From CAVZOY01 sp963777095 (GTDB lineage: Bacteria; Actinomycetota; Actinomycetes; Mycobacteriales; Geodermatophilaceae): a DNA stretch of 64,000 nt. The notes beneath the pieces were generated by a model that worked only from the letters and a program-made list of their open reading frames with translations, did no database searches and was not told the origin of the DNA. A program made the position numbers and the translations under genes. The stretch is taken from contig CAVZOY010000003.1 in the NCBI GenBank assembly GCA_963777095.1, positions 1-64,000 on the forward strand, given 5' to 3'. Position 1 is the stretch's first letter, and each line of letters opens with the position of its first letter. Of the stretch, positions 17,609 to 28,427 are shown one piece after another.

Positions 17609-18728
17609 CCGGCTCGGCCGGGCGGCAGGCCGGCTCCGCCGGGCTGCCGGACTTCCCCTGGGACTCCCTCGCCGACGCGCGGGCGCGGGCGGCGCAGCAC
17701 CCTGACGGCGTCGTCGACCTGTCGATCGGCACGCCGGTCGACGACACCCCCGACGTCCTCACGCGGGCGCTGAGCGCCGGATCCGACGCGCCCGGCTACC
17801 CGACGGCGCTGGGCACGCGCGCGTTGCGCACCGCGGCGGCCGGGTGGCTCGAGCGGCGGCTCGGCGTCCGCGTGGCCGATCCGCACGGCGCCGACCCCGT
17901 CGGTGATCCCGACGGTCGGCTCCAAGGAGCTCGTCGCGCTGCTGCCGACGCTGCTCGGCCTGCGCGACGGCACCGTCGTCGTGCCGGAGGTCGCCTACCC
18001 GACCTACGAGGTGGGCGCGGTGATGGCCGGGCTGGCGGTGCGGCGCACGGACACCCCGCCGCCGGACGCCGCCGGCATCGTCCTGGTCTGGCTGAACTCG
18101 CCGGGCAACCCGCACGGGCGGGTGCTGACCGACGACGTGCTGCGCGACTGGGTCCGCTGGGGCCGGGAGCACGGCGTGCCGGTGGTCTCCGACGAGTGCT
18201 ACGTGACCCTCGGCTGGGACGTCGAGCCGCGGTCCCTGCTGCACCCGGACATCGCCGGCGACGACCACCGCGGCCTGCTGGCGGTGCACTCGCTGTCCAA
18301 GCAGTCCAACGCCGCCGGGTACCGCGCCGGCCTGCTGTCGGGCGACCCGGCGCTGGTGCGGCGGGCGTGGGAGGTCCGCCGGCACCTCGGGCTGCTGGTG
18401 CCCGGGCCCGGTGCAGGACGCCATGGCCGCGGCCCTGGCCGACGACGCGCACGTCGACGCGCAGCGGGAGCGGTACCGCGCCCGCCGGGCCCGGCTGCTG
18501 GACGCCGTCCGTGCGGCCGGTGCGCGGGTCGAGCACTCCGAGGCCGGCCTCTACCTGTGGATCACCCGCGACGAGGACTGCTGGACCACCATCGACTGGC
18601 TGGCCGGGCTGGGCATCGTCGGCGCACCCGGGTCGTTCTACGGCCCCGCCGGCGCACGGCACGTGCGGCTGGCCCTGACGGCCACCGACGAGCGGATCGA
18701 CGCGGCGGTCTCCCGCCTCACCGCCTGA
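17605..18728 (+). CDS. dapC: Succinyldiaminopimelate transaminase (two frame breaks)
   Basis: PLP aminotransferase of the succinylase lysine/diaminopimelate pathway; dapD and dapE lie further along. The N-terminal block GLPDFPWDSLADARARA and YPTALGTRALR are typical of actinobacterial DapC. The PLP lysine is in HSLSKQSNAAGYRAGLL. Breaks near 17900 and 18408 (CCCGG run) are each cured by removing one base, giving SVIPTVGSKE and LLVPGPVQDAMAAAL. No ATG, GTG or TTG is in frame near the start; the frame begins with CTG at 17605 overlapping the ferredoxin TGA, so CTG initiation or a base error is implied. It is followed by a strong bidirectional terminator. Confidence 0.87.
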
Positions 18729-18746
18729 ACTGACCTTCTCCCGACA

Positions 18747-18789
18747 CGACGAGGCCCCGCCCGGCTGGCTGCCGGACGGGGCCTCGTCG
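18747..18789. terminator. Bidirectional terminator between dapC and the surface protein gene
   Basis: CGACGAGGCCCCG (18747-18759) pairs perfectly with CGGGGCCTCGTCG (18777-18789), and an inner stem CCGGC/GCCGG extends it around a TGGCT loop. It stands between two convergent genes and should work in both directions. Confidence 0.8.
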
Positions 18790-18806
18790 TCGGTGCTAGC
18801 TACCCG

Positions 18807-21800
18807 TCACTTGGTCCGGAGGCCGAAGCCCTGCGAGACCTTGTTCGTCGCACTGAGAGCGACGGTCACGGTGTACCGGGCGTCGCCGTCCGACAGGGAC
18901 TTGGTCGCCAGGTTGTAGATGTACTGGCCAGCGGTGGCGTCGTACCGGAGGACGCCGGTGGTGTCGGCGTTGCTGACCGACTCCGCCGTCTCGTTGACCG
19001 GAGCGCCCGGAGTCGACGAGCTGGCCAGGGCCACCTTGATCGTCGGCGCGAGGCCGGCCACCGGAGCGTTGTTGCAGTCGGTGATCCGGACCTTGACCGG
19101 CGCGACGCTGCCGTACTTGAAGACGGAGGACCCGTCGGCGTTGTACGGAGCGCCGATCGCGCTGATGGCGTAGTTGCGGTTCACCGAGCCGGTCTGTGCC
19201 GTCGCGGCCCCGTTGTCGTCGTCGCTGACGTTCACCGTGATGGTGTACGTCCCCGGCTGGTAGGAGTGCGTCGTGTCCACCGAGCGGCTCGGTGAAGCTG
19301 CTCGTGTTGCCGTCACCCCAGTTGATCGTGCCGGCCATGGTGTCCGCCGAACCCGGGTCAGTGACGGTGAACTTCAGACCGACGACGTTGCCGGTGGCGC
19401 AGGCAGTGCCGGTGTTGCCAGTGACCGTGAGGGCGCTGAGAACCGGCGACACGTTGTTGGCCGTGTACGTGAACGTCGCGGTGGTGACGCCACTGTCGCC
19501 GTCGTCAGCCTTGACGACCACGGTGCCGTTGCCGTTGTCCGTGGTGCCGAGGCTCCACGACCAAGTGCCGTCTCCGTTGTCGGTCACGGCGCCGTCGCCG
19601 CTGTCCTTCGTGATGACGATGGTGTCGGCGGCCACGTCGGTGAACGAACCGGACGTGCTGAGGGTGGCGCCCTCGTTGCCCGTCTGGTTGGACGGCGCGG
19701 TACCGACCGCCGGAGCGACGTTCACGGCCGTGACCGCGAAGGTGTCGGTCGGGCTGGTCACCCCGTCCTTGTCCGTCGCCTGGACCACGACGGTGCCGGT
19801 GAGCTGGTCGGTGGTCGGGAGGCTGTAGCTCCACTCGCCGCCGCCCAGGTCGGTGACCGTGCCAGGACCGCTGACCTTCGCGACCTCGATCGCGTCGGCT
19901 GCGACGTCGCTGAACGCACCGCTCGTGGTCAGCGTCTGTCCCTCGTTGCCGGTGGCGTCTGCGGCGGCACGCACCAGCTGCGGGGCGACGTCGACTGCGG
20001 CGTAGTCGAACTCGACGGAGGTCTCGCCGCCGTCCTCGTCCGTCGCGGTCACCGTGACGCTGCCGCTGGTCTGGTCGCTCGTCGCGAGGCTCCAGGACCA
20101 CGTGCCGTCGCCGTTGTCGTCGAGCGTGCCGCCGCCGGTGGAGCTGATGCTGATCGAGTCAGCAGCGACGTCGCTGAACGTGCCCTCGGTCAGCAGCGTG
20201 TTGCCCTCGGCGCCCGTCGCGTCCGCCACGGACCCGACGACCGCCGGTGCCAAGTTCAGCACCGAGACGTCGAACGTGTCCTCGACGAAGCCACCGTCGT
20301 CGTCCGTGGCCCGGACGACGACCGTCGTCGGTCAGGTCGTCCGTGCTGTCCAGGCTCCACGACCAGTCGCCGTCGCCGTTATCCGTGACGACGCCCGGGC
20401 CCGGAGACCTGCGTGACCGTCAGCGCGTCGGCGGCGACGTCGCCGAAGCTGCCGGTGGTCGAGAGCTGCGTGCCCTCGTTGCCGGTCGCGATCGTGGCGT
20501 CCTGAGTGACGAACGGGTCGACGTTGTCGACCGTGTAGTCGAAAGTGTCGGCGGCTGCTCGTCGCGACACCGTCGTTCGCGGTGACCGAGACGGTGCCGC
20601 TGGCGTCGTCCGTTCCGTCGAGGCTCCACGACCACGTGCCGTTGGTCGAGCCGGGCGTCAGGGTGCCGTCGCCGGTCTTGCTGACCGTGAGGGTGTCCGC
20701 GGCGACGTCGCTGAAGGCGCCGGCGTTGCTCAGCGTGCTGCCCTCGTTGCCGGTCACGTTCTCGGCGTCGGTCCGGATCCCCGGGGCGACGTTGGCGGCG
20801 CTGTAGGTGAAGCTCGCGGTCTGCGTGCCCCCGTCACCGTCGCTGGCGGACACCACGACCGTGCCACTCGTCTCGTTGGTGGTAGCGAGCGCCCAGGACC
20901 AGGTGCCGTTTCCGTTGTCCGTGACTGTTCCCGCGCCGATCGACTTGGTGATGGTCAGCGGGTCGGCGGGGACGTCGCTGAATGCGCCCGTCGCGCTGAG
21001 CTCGTCACCTTCGACGCCGGTCGCGCTGCTTGGCTGAATGCTGACCTGCGGCGCAACGTTCACCGCCGAGTACGTGAAGGTCTGCGTCGCCGTGGCGTTG
21101 GCGGCGTCCTTCGCCGTGACGGTCACGCTGCCACTGGTCTGGTCGGACGTCGCGAGGCTCCACGACCACGCGCCGGTAAGCTTGCCGTTCGCGTCGGTGG
21201 CCGGGGTGATCGTGCCCGTGCTGGCGGTGATCGATGCGAGGTTGTTGTCCACGTCGGTGAACGAGCCCGCTGTCTGCAGCGTGCCGCCCTCGTTGCCGGT
21301 CGCGTTCGCGGGGGCGGTCTGGCTCACCGGTGCCGTGTTGGCAGGCGCGGTGACGCGGAACGTGAGCGTTGTGGCCGTCGAATCCTCGAGCTTGCCGCCC
21401 GTGGTGTTCGAGTTCGTGAGCTGAGTCGTCCCGGCAGGCTGGCTCAGAGAGATGGTGTATTCGCCAACCGGGGTGTTCGAGGCGGCCGTGACCGTGGCCG
21501 ACGCGGTGCCGCCGCCAGTGAGGTCGCAGTTCCCGGAGCCGGTGCCCGGCGACGAGAAGGCGATGGGTGACGAGAAGGTGGTGCCGGTCCCGACGACACC
21601 CCCGCCAGAAACCGTGAAGGCGTTCTTCACCGCGGCCGAGGAGGTGGCGCCACAGCGCGCGTTACCGCTGGCGCTGAAGGTAATGCTGAAGTCAGCCGAC
21701 TTGCCCTGCTCGACATCCACGACGTTCTGCGTTCCCACCAACTCAGCCGTGAGCAGCTCGACCGCGAACGCCGGCGCCATCCCGACGAGACCCACACTGA

Positions 21801-21879
21801 ACGCGGCCGTCCCGGCGAGGACGCGTCGCACTGTGCGGCCGCCTCGCTTGTCGCCGGCCCCCGACTTGACGATAGACAT
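18807..21879 (-). CDS. Exported Ig/cadherin-like repeat surface protein (four frame breaks)
   Basis: Secreted or surface protein of about 1020 residues. A signal peptide (VRRVLAGTAAFSVGLVGMA, then PAFA) is followed by a domain with two cysteines, then six or seven repeats of about 90-95 residues. Each repeat has a NEG motif (ATGNEGxTL), an AFSDVAADxLT strand and a DNGDGTWSWSL core, as in bacterial Ig-like/cadherin-type VCBS proteins. A PKD-like domain (INWGDGNTSSF) and a distinct C-terminal domain (FKYGSVAPVKVRITDCNNAP) end the protein; no LPXTG or membrane anchor is seen. Breaks near 20563, 20400, 20335 and 19288 are each cured by removing one base. ATG at 21879 has a GAGGAG ribosome site. 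Adhesion or matrix function is inferred. The upstream two-component genes lie on the same strand. Confidence 0.85.
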
Positions 21880-21920
21880 TGCTCTCCTCGTGACCACGCC
21901 ACCCGATGGCGGCGGAAGAT

Positions 21921-21939
21921 TGACCCTGATACAGGGTCA
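21921..21939 (-). promoter_or_regulatory. Perfect 8-bp inverted repeat upstream of the surface protein
   Basis: TGACCCTG (21921-21928), ATA, CAGGGTCA (21932-21939) is a perfect 19-bp dyad with a 3-nt centre, 42-60 bp upstream of the ATG. This size and spacing suit a dimeric repressor or activator site overlapping the promoter. Confidence 0.55.
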
Positions 21940-21971
21940 CGGGAGAACGGGTAGTGCACAACGAGTTGCGC

Positions 21972-21995
21972 CGTTGAGTTCTCTCAACGTTGAGC
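21972..21995 (-). promoter_or_regulatory. Overlapping GTTGAG/CTCAAC operator-like sites
   Basis: CGTTGAG (21972-21978), TTCT, CTCAACG (21983-21989) is a perfect dyad, and CTCAACGTTGAG (21983-21994) is itself a perfect 12-bp palindrome, so one half-site is repeated three times in alternating orientation. A weaker CAAC-GA-GTTG copy lies just beside it near 21959-21968. The sites lie about 95-115 bp upstream of the surface-protein ATG, in activator position, and next to the NarL-type regulator gene. Confidence 0.5.
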
Positions 21996-22141
21996 AAGTT
22001 CACGCGAAGTAGCCGGTCAGAGGCCTGTAGTCGGCCTCCGTCACCCGGAAGATATACCCCTCGGGATGAGCCGGGGTGTCGCTCGTCACGCACTGTCCAA
22101 GATCTCGTCGATCAGGTCACACGAACGGCTGGACCGCGTTA

Positions 22142-22819
22142 TCAGGACTTGAAGCGGTTCTCCGGCCGCTCCGAGCCCTGGCGGGACAGCCGGACGGCGG
22201 ACTCGCGGTCCTTGACGTGGAGCTTCTTGAGCACAGCGGCGATGTGCGAGCGCACGGTCACCTGCGCGACGAACAAGCGCTTGGCCATGTCCTCGGTGGA
22301 CAGGCCCTCGGCCATCAGGTCGAGGATCTCCGCCTCGCGCTCGGTCAGCTGCACCTGCGTCGCCCGGTGGGGCAGGAGCAGCCGCCGACGGGGGGCCGGC
22401 TGGAACTCCTCGACGACCTGCTTCACCAGCCAGCGCGGCAGGATGGTCTCGCCGGCCATCGCCGAGCGGAGGGCCGGGCCGATCCGGTCGGGATCCATCC
22501 CCTTCACCAGGTAGCCCGATGCCCCCGCCCGGAGTGCCGCGAACAGGTCGCGGTCGTCCTGGGACGCCGTCAGCATGACGATCGGGGTGTCCGGCAGGAA
22601 GGCGCTGATCTCGGCCGCCGCGGCGATGCCGCCTCCGCCGGGCATGTGGATGTCGAGCAGGCACACGTCGGGCCGCTCGCCCTGCGCTGCCGCGATCGCG
22701 GCCTGAGCGTCGTCGACGTCCGCGACGATCTCGAACCCCTGCTCCTCGAGCGCCTCGCGGACGATCGCGCGCGTCGGCGCGTGGTCGTCGGCGAGCAGCA
22801 CCCGCAGCGCGTCGCTCAC
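22142..22819 (-). CDS. NarL/FixJ-type response regulator
   Basis: DNA-binding response regulator of 225 residues. The receiver domain has the acidic pocket LLADDH, the phospho-acceptor Asp56 in CLLDIHMPG and the conserved lysine in GYLVKG. The C-terminal LuxR helix-turn-helix reads LTEREAEILDLMAEGLSTED and VTVRSHIAAVLKKL. Its GTG overlaps the stop of the histidine kinase gene (GTGA), so it is the cognate partner. The surface protein gene follows 262 bp downstream on the same strand and is the likeliest local target (inference). Confidence 0.95.
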   Translation of the reverse strand: MSDALRVLLADDHAPTRAIVREALEEQGFEIVADVDDAQAAIAAAQGERPDVCLLDIHMPGGGGIAAAAEISAFLPDTPIVMLTASQDDRDLFAALRAGASGYLVKGMDPDRIGPALRSAMAGETILPRWLVKQVVEEFQPAPRRRLLLPHRATQVQLTEREAEILDLMAEGLSTEDMAKRLFVAQVTVRSHIAAVLKKLHVKDRESAVRLSRQGSERPENRFKS

Positions 22820-24221
22820 GCCCAGCTCACCCGCACGGTCGTCCCTTCTCCGGGTTCGGAGTCGATCGAGAAGTGCGCACCGATCGACTGGGCGCGCTCG
22901 CGCATGCTCGTCAGCCCGAACCCGCCCGGCCGGCCGACGGCCACGTCGAAGCCGCGGCCGTCGTCGATGATCGCCAGGCACAGCGGGTCGGCGGTCAGCC
23001 GCACCTCGATGCGCTCGGCCGCTCCGTGCCGCACGGCGTTGCGCACCGCCTCGGCCGTGATCCGGAGCAGCGCCTCGGCACGGGACTCCTCGATGTCCGC
23101 GTCCGGGCTCAGCTGCGTGACGACCTTGACGTCGTACCGGTGCGCCATGTCGTCGGCCAGCCGCTGCAGCGCCACGGGGAACAGGTCGCCGGGGGCGGCG
23201 GTCAGCGCGCTGATGGCCTGGCGCGCCTCGTCCGTCGCCCGCTGGGCCGCGGCGCCGATCAGCTCGACCGTCGCCGGGTCGGGACGGGTGACCAGCCGCC
23301 GCGTCTGCGCCGTGATGTACGCCAGTTCCTGGGTGAGGCCGTCGTGCAGGTCGCGCGCCATGCGCCGGCGGTCCTCGAGCACGGCGGCCTCGGCCCGCGT
23401 GGCCCAGTAGGAGCCGATCTCCCGCGCCGCGCCCACCAGCATCAGCAGGTACGACGCCGAGCCGCAGCAGGTCACCGGTGTAGACGTACTCGGAGTACAG
23501 CGACGGGTAGAGGACGTAGTGGACGCGGGCGAAGACGCCGACCACGCATGCCGCGCCCATCCAGCGCAGCAACTCGTCGCCGTAGCGGCCGGCCTTGACG
23601 GTGAGGGCCGCGGCCGCGACGGCGTAGAGCGCCGCGCCGATGAGCTGTGCGCCCAGGATCGCCGGGTCGGACACGAAGAGGGGACGGGTGGCGTCGCCGT
23701 CGACCGGGGGCACCGCGGCGCTGAGGGAGAGGGAGGACGTCGCGACCAGGCCGAGGACGACGGCCAGCACAGCGGCCGTCGCGAAGCCTGCGAGGGCGCG
23801 GCGACGGGTGACGCGGATCCGGACAGGGATCACCGCGGCCGACCGTCAGGACGAAGGTCCCCAGCAGCCGGGTGGCCGTCGCTCCCCGGTCGGTGGCGTC
23901 GACGCCGGGGCCGAACGTCAGCGCGGTCGGCAGCGCGGTCAGGACCAGGTTCGCGGTCGCGACCGTGCACAGGGCCAGCGACAGCAGCAGGTCCTGCAGC
24001 CGCAGGCTCTCCCGGAACCGTCCGTAGACCAGGTAGGCGACCAGGAGCGCGATGAGCGCGTTGGCGGTCTCGAGCGAGACGTGGAGTGCCGGTGCGCGGT
24101 ACGCGAACCCGACGAACGGGAGGAACACCACCCCGAGGGTGACCGCAGCACAGACCACCAGCACGGTTGCTGCCAACGCAGCGGGGTGCCGGTGATCGCG
24201 CTTGCCCCCGTGCGCGGACAC
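22816..24221 (-). CDS. Membrane sensor histidine kinase, HisKA_3 class (two frame breaks)
   Basis: Sensor kinase of about 468 residues. The N-terminal half has about seven to eight hydrophobic helices with little periplasmic sequence, suggesting sensing in or at the membrane. The kinase core has the phospho-acceptor helix RRRMARDLHDGLTQELAYI and the ATPase N-box AEAVRNAVRHG, DDGRGFD and GFGLTSMRERA. Frame breaks near 23838 and 23463 are each cured by removing one base, joining TFVLTV to AAVIPVRIRVTRRR and DLLR to ASYLLMLVGAAREIG. Start at 24221. It is coupled to the NarL-type regulator. Confidence 0.87.
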
Positions 24222-24382
24222 GCCTGGGACTCTAGGGGTTACGGGCGTGTCGTGGACCGGAATCGCCCGATGAGCGGCCCCTCCTCACCCGGAGGAGGCA
24301 GCGGGCGTCCGTGCAGGTCGACGGTCTGTCGGGCGGCCGTCACGTGCCGTCATGAAGGGCGCAGGCGGCCTCTCGCACCGGG

Positions 24383-24982
24383 TCAACCGCAGCGCAGCGA
24401 CAGCTCGCCGTCCTCGTCGAGCGCGGAGTTCAGCGCCCGGGCCATGGGCTCCCACTGCTGGTACGCGTACGGGAAGCCGCTGCGCTGCACGGCCTGCGCG
24501 ACGTCGGTGAGCCGGCGGGTCTTCCACCGGGGCACCTGGACGAGCCGCTCGTAGAACTCGCCCGCCGCGTACGTGGGGTCCTGCACCTGCGCCGGGGTGC
24601 CCCACCCCTGGGAGGGTCGCTGCTGGAACAGGCCGAGCGAGTCGCGGTCGCCGTAGTCGAGGTTGCGCAGCCGGGACTCCTGCTGTGCCGTGGCCAGCGC
24701 GATGACGATCGCCCGGGCGTGCAGGTCGCGGTCGCGGGCGACGGCGGCGATCGCCTCGACGTTGCCGGCCTGGGCCGGGGTCAGCCGGAGCTGGGTGCCG
24801 ACGACGGCGCAGGGGACGCCGGGCGGGCCCGGCGTCGGCTCCTCGCCGCGGGCGGCCCAGGCGAGGCCCAGGAGCACGGCGACCACGACGACGAGCGCCG
24901 GCCACCACCGCTCGCTGCCCGCCCGACGGCGCAGCGGGCCCGCCGGACGTCGCCGGGCGGGGCGGCGTCGGGCGGCGGGCAC
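24383..24982 (-). CDS. Membrane-anchored lysozyme-like protein
   Basis: Protein of 199 residues with an arginine-rich N-terminus, one membrane segment (ALVVVVAVLLGLAWAA) and an extracytoplasmic domain. The domain has ATAQQESRLRNLDYGDRDSL and GLFQQRPSQGWG, where the glutamate in QQES sits like the catalytic glutamate of lytic-transglycosylase folds. Conserved relatives in actinobacteria are uncharacterised. GTG start at 24982. A muralytic role is inferred from the motif. It ends about 160 bp from the divergent-facing kinase start region and lies downstream of dapD on the same strand. Confidence 0.8.
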   Translation of the reverse strand: MPAARRRPARRRPAGPLRRRAGSERWWPALVVVVAVLLGLAWAARGEEPTPGPPGVPCAVVGTQLRLTPAQAGNVEAIAAVARDRDLHARAIVIALATAQQESRLRNLDYGDRDSLGLFQQRPSQGWGTPAQVQDPTYAAGEFYERLVQVPRWKTRRLTDVAQAVQRSGFPYAYQQWEPMARALNSALDEDGELSLRCG

Positions 24983-25020
24983 GCCGCCGACTGTAAGTCG
25001 GGAACCTGGCAGTCTCTGTG

Positions 25021-25087
25021 GACCTCAGTTGGCGTGAAGAGGTGCCCGGGGAGTCTCGGGCCGCAGGGGACCTAGTTGGCGTGAAGA
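25021..25087. repeat. Duplicated dapD 3' end
   Basis: GACCTCAGTTGGCGTGAAGA (25021-25040) and GACCTAGTTGGCGTGAAGA (25069-25087) are near-identical direct repeats about 47 bp apart. The second copy contains the dapD stop and its last codons (LHAN); the first is a non-coding echo of them. AGTCTC also recurs in both copies upstream. Confidence 0.6.
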
Positions 25088-26046
25088 TCAGCGTTCAGCG
25101 CGCCCCACGTGCCCGCGCGCGGCAGCGCCTCGAGCGCGCCGCTGACGCTGTTGCGGCGGAACAGCAGGCCGCTGCGGCCGGACAGCTCGAGCGCCTTGAC
25201 CACCGAGCCGTCGGGCAGGGTGACGCGGGAGCCGGCGGTCACGTAGCAGCCGGCCTCGACCACGCAGCCGTCGCCGAGCGAGATCCCGATGCCCGCGTTG
25301 GCGCCGAGCAGGCACCCGCTGCCGATGGACACGATCTGCGTGCCGCCGCCGGAGAGGGTGCCCATGATCGACGCGCCGCCGCCGATGTCGCTGTCGGCGC
25401 CGACCACGACACCGGCGCTGATCCGCCCCTCGACCATCGACGGGCCGAGGGTGCCGGCGTTGTAGTTGACGAAGCCCTCGTGCATGACCGTGGTGCCCTC
25501 GGCGAGGTGCGCGCCGAGCCGGACGCGGTCGGCGTCGGCGATCCGCACGCCCGAGGGGACGACGTAGTCGACCATCCGCGGGAACTTGTCGACGCCGAAC
25601 ACGGTGAGGTGGCCGACCGCCGCCCGCAGCCGCCCGGCGTCGAACCCGGCCGCCTCGACCGGGCCGGCGCTGGTCCACGCCACGTTGGTCAGCAGGCCGA
25701 AGACGCCGGTCATGTCGGCCTGGTGCGGGGTGATCAGCCGGTGGGAGAGCAGGTGCAGCCGCAGCCAGACGTCGTAGGTGTCGACCGGCGGCGCGGACAG
25801 GTCGGGGATGACGGTCCGGACGCCGACGACCTCGACCCCCCGCGCCGCGTCGCTGCGCACCAGGCCGCCGTAGTCGGGGCCGAGCTCACCGGAGAGCTCC
25901 AGCGCGCCGAGCCGCGCGGTCCCGGCGGTCGCGCCGTCGGGGGCGCCCAGCGCCGGCCGCGGGTACCAGGTGTCGAGGACGGTGCCGGCGGCGGTGAGGG
26001 TGGCCAACCCGGCGGCGACGGCGGAGGAGGGAGCGGCAGCGGTCAC
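25072..26046 (-). CDS. dapD: Tetrahydrodipicolinate N-succinyltransferase
   Basis: Succinyl-CoA dependent acylation step of lysine/diaminopimelate synthesis, upstream of DapC and DapE. The 324-residue protein ends in a left-handed beta-helix of hexapeptide repeats, visible as GSGCLLGANAGIGISLGDGC and neighbouring GADSDIGGGASIMG. GTG at 26046 gives the normal actinobacterial length; an earlier in-frame start would run into the dapE start region. dapE is divergent, 61 bp away, so the two share a control region. Confidence 0.95.
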   Translation of the reverse strand: MTAAAPSSAVAAGLATLTAAGTVLDTWYPRPALGAPDGATAGTARLGALELSGELGPDYGGLVRSDAARGVEVVGVRTVIPDLSAPPVDTYDVWLRLHLLSHRLITPHQADMTGVFGLLTNVAWTSAGPVEAAGFDAGRLRAAVGHLTVFGVDKFPRMVDYVVPSGVRIADADRVRLGAHLAEGTTVMHEGFVNYNAGTLGPSMVEGRISAGVVVGADSDIGGGASIMGTLSGGGTQIVSIGSGCLLGANAGIGISLGDGCVVEAGCYVTAGSRVTLPDGSVVKALELSGRSGLLFRRNSVSGALEALPRAGTWGALNADLHAN

Positions 26047-26107
26047 GGGCGCGACGCTACCGAGGCCGACCCGCCGCTGCCTCCGCCCGCCCGTAGGCTC
26101 GGCGGTC

Positions 26108-27211
26108 GTGGGCACCGCACCGCACCTCGACCTCAGCGTCCGACGTCCTCGCGCTGACCCGCGTCCTCATCGACACCCCGTCGGTCTCCGGCGACGAGAC
26201 CGCCCTGGCCGACGCCGTCGAGGCGGCGCTGCGCGGGCTCGGCGGCCTGCAGGTCGAGCGGCTCGGCGACGCGGTGCTCGCCCGCACCGACCTCGGCCGC
26301 GACACCCGCGTGGTGCTCGCCGGCCACCTCGACACCGTGCCGATCGCCGACAACGTGCCCTCGCACGAGGAGAACGGCCTGCTCTACGGCTGCGGCACCA
26401 GCGACATGAAGTCCGGCGACGCGGTGATGCTGCGGCTGGCCGGTCGCTTCGGCGTCCCGGGCGCCGAGCCCGCGCACGACCTCACCTTCGTCTTCTACGA
26501 CAACGAGGAGGTCGACTCCGCGCTGAACGGACTCGGCCGGGTGGCTCGCGAGCGGCGCAGCTGGCTCTACGGCGACCTCGCCGTCCTCCTCGAGCCCACG
26601 GACGGCGAGATCGAGGCCGGCTGCCAGGGCACGATGCGCGCCGTCCTCTCCTTCAAGGGACGCCGCGCGCACAGCGCCCGCAGCTGGCTCGGCGAGAACG
26701 CCATCCACGGCGCGGCCGACGTCCTGGCCACCCTCGCCGCCTACCGGCCGCGCGAGGTGGAGATCGACGGCTGCACCTACCGGGAGGGGCTCAACGCCGT
26801 CCGCATCGAGGGCGGGGTGGCCGGCAACGTGATCCCCGACCTCGCCACCCTCGAGGTGAACTTCCGCTACGCGCCCGACCGGGACGAGGACGCCGCCGAG
26901 GCGCACGTGCGCGAGGTGTTCGCCGACGCGGTCGACCGGGGCGCCACGCTCACCGTCGTCGACAACGCCGGCGGCGCGCTGCCCGGACTGCACGAGCCCG
27001 CCGCGGCCGCCTTCGTCGCCGCGGTCGGCCGTCCGGCGCGCGCCAAGCTCGGCTGGACCGACGTCGCCCGGTTCGCGGCCTTCGGCATCCCCGCGGTCAA
27101 CTACGGCCCGGGCGACCCGCAGCTCGCCCACACCCGCGAGGAGCACGTCCGCATCGACCGGCTGCAGCCGGCCGAGGACGCGCTCGTCGCCTACCTGTCC
27201 GGGGGGACATC

Positions 27212-27215
<4 letters not shown>
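26108..27215 (+). CDS. dapE: Succinyl-diaminopimelate desuccinylase (frame break)
   Basis: M20-family zinc hydrolase that removes succinate to give LL-diaminopimelate. Metal motifs visible are HLDTVPIADN, GTSDMKSGDAV and the catalytic EE in YDNEEVDSALNG. A frame break near 26139 (CAGCGTCCGAC) is cured by removing one base, giving LSASDVLALTRVLIDTPSVS. About 368 residues. GTG at 26108. Its stop overlaps the LOG gene ATG. The arrangement dapD divergent from dapE followed by a LOG protein matches mycobacteria. Confidence 0.92.
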
Positions 27216-28048
<833 letters not shown>

Positions 28049-28049
28049 G

Positions 28050-28427
28050 GTGGTCGGCTTCCTCGTCTTCGTCGTCGGCGTGCTCGTCGTGGCCGTCCTG
28101 CTCTTCCTGGGCGCCTCGGTGCTCATGGGCCGCGGCGAGACCCAGCCCCCGGCCGAGCCGGACCGCTCGCCGGTCGAACTGCCCGACGACCGGCCGGTCA
28201 CCGGGGACGACGTCCGGGACCTGCGCATCTCCGTCGCCGCCCGCGGCTACCGCATGACCGAGGTGGACTGGCTGCTGGAGCAGTTCGCCGACACGCTGGA
28301 CGAGCGGGACGCCGAGATCGCATCCCTGCGCGCCCGTCTGACCGAACAGCAGCAGGCGGCCGCCACGCCGCCGGAGACCCGGCCGGAGACCCCGGACGAC
28401 GAGCGCGAGGAGCGATCGGGTGCCTGA
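28050..28427 (+). CDS. DivIVA-domain membrane protein
   Basis: Protein of 125 residues with one N-terminal membrane helix (FLVFVVGVLVVAVLLFLGA), a short DivIVA-like domain (DVRDLRISVAARGYRMTEVD then WLLEQFADTLDERDAEIASL) and an acidic tail. The domain usually targets proteins to curved or growing membrane. GTG at 28050 lies 1 bp after the LOG stop, and the end overlaps the SRPBCC gene by 8 bp. It sits where mycobacteria have Rv1209. Confidence 0.87.
   Translation: MVGFLVFVVGVLVVAVLLFLGASVLMGRGETQPPAEPDRSPVELPDDRPVTGDDVRDLRISVAARGYRMTEVDWLLEQFADTLDERDAEIASLRARLTEQQQAAATPPETRPETPDDEREERSGA

Noticed and set aside
18807..21879. Long open frames on the plus strand opposite the surface protein
   Set aside because: They are antisense shadows of the high-GC repeat gene; the minus strand has the signal peptide, repeats and terminator.
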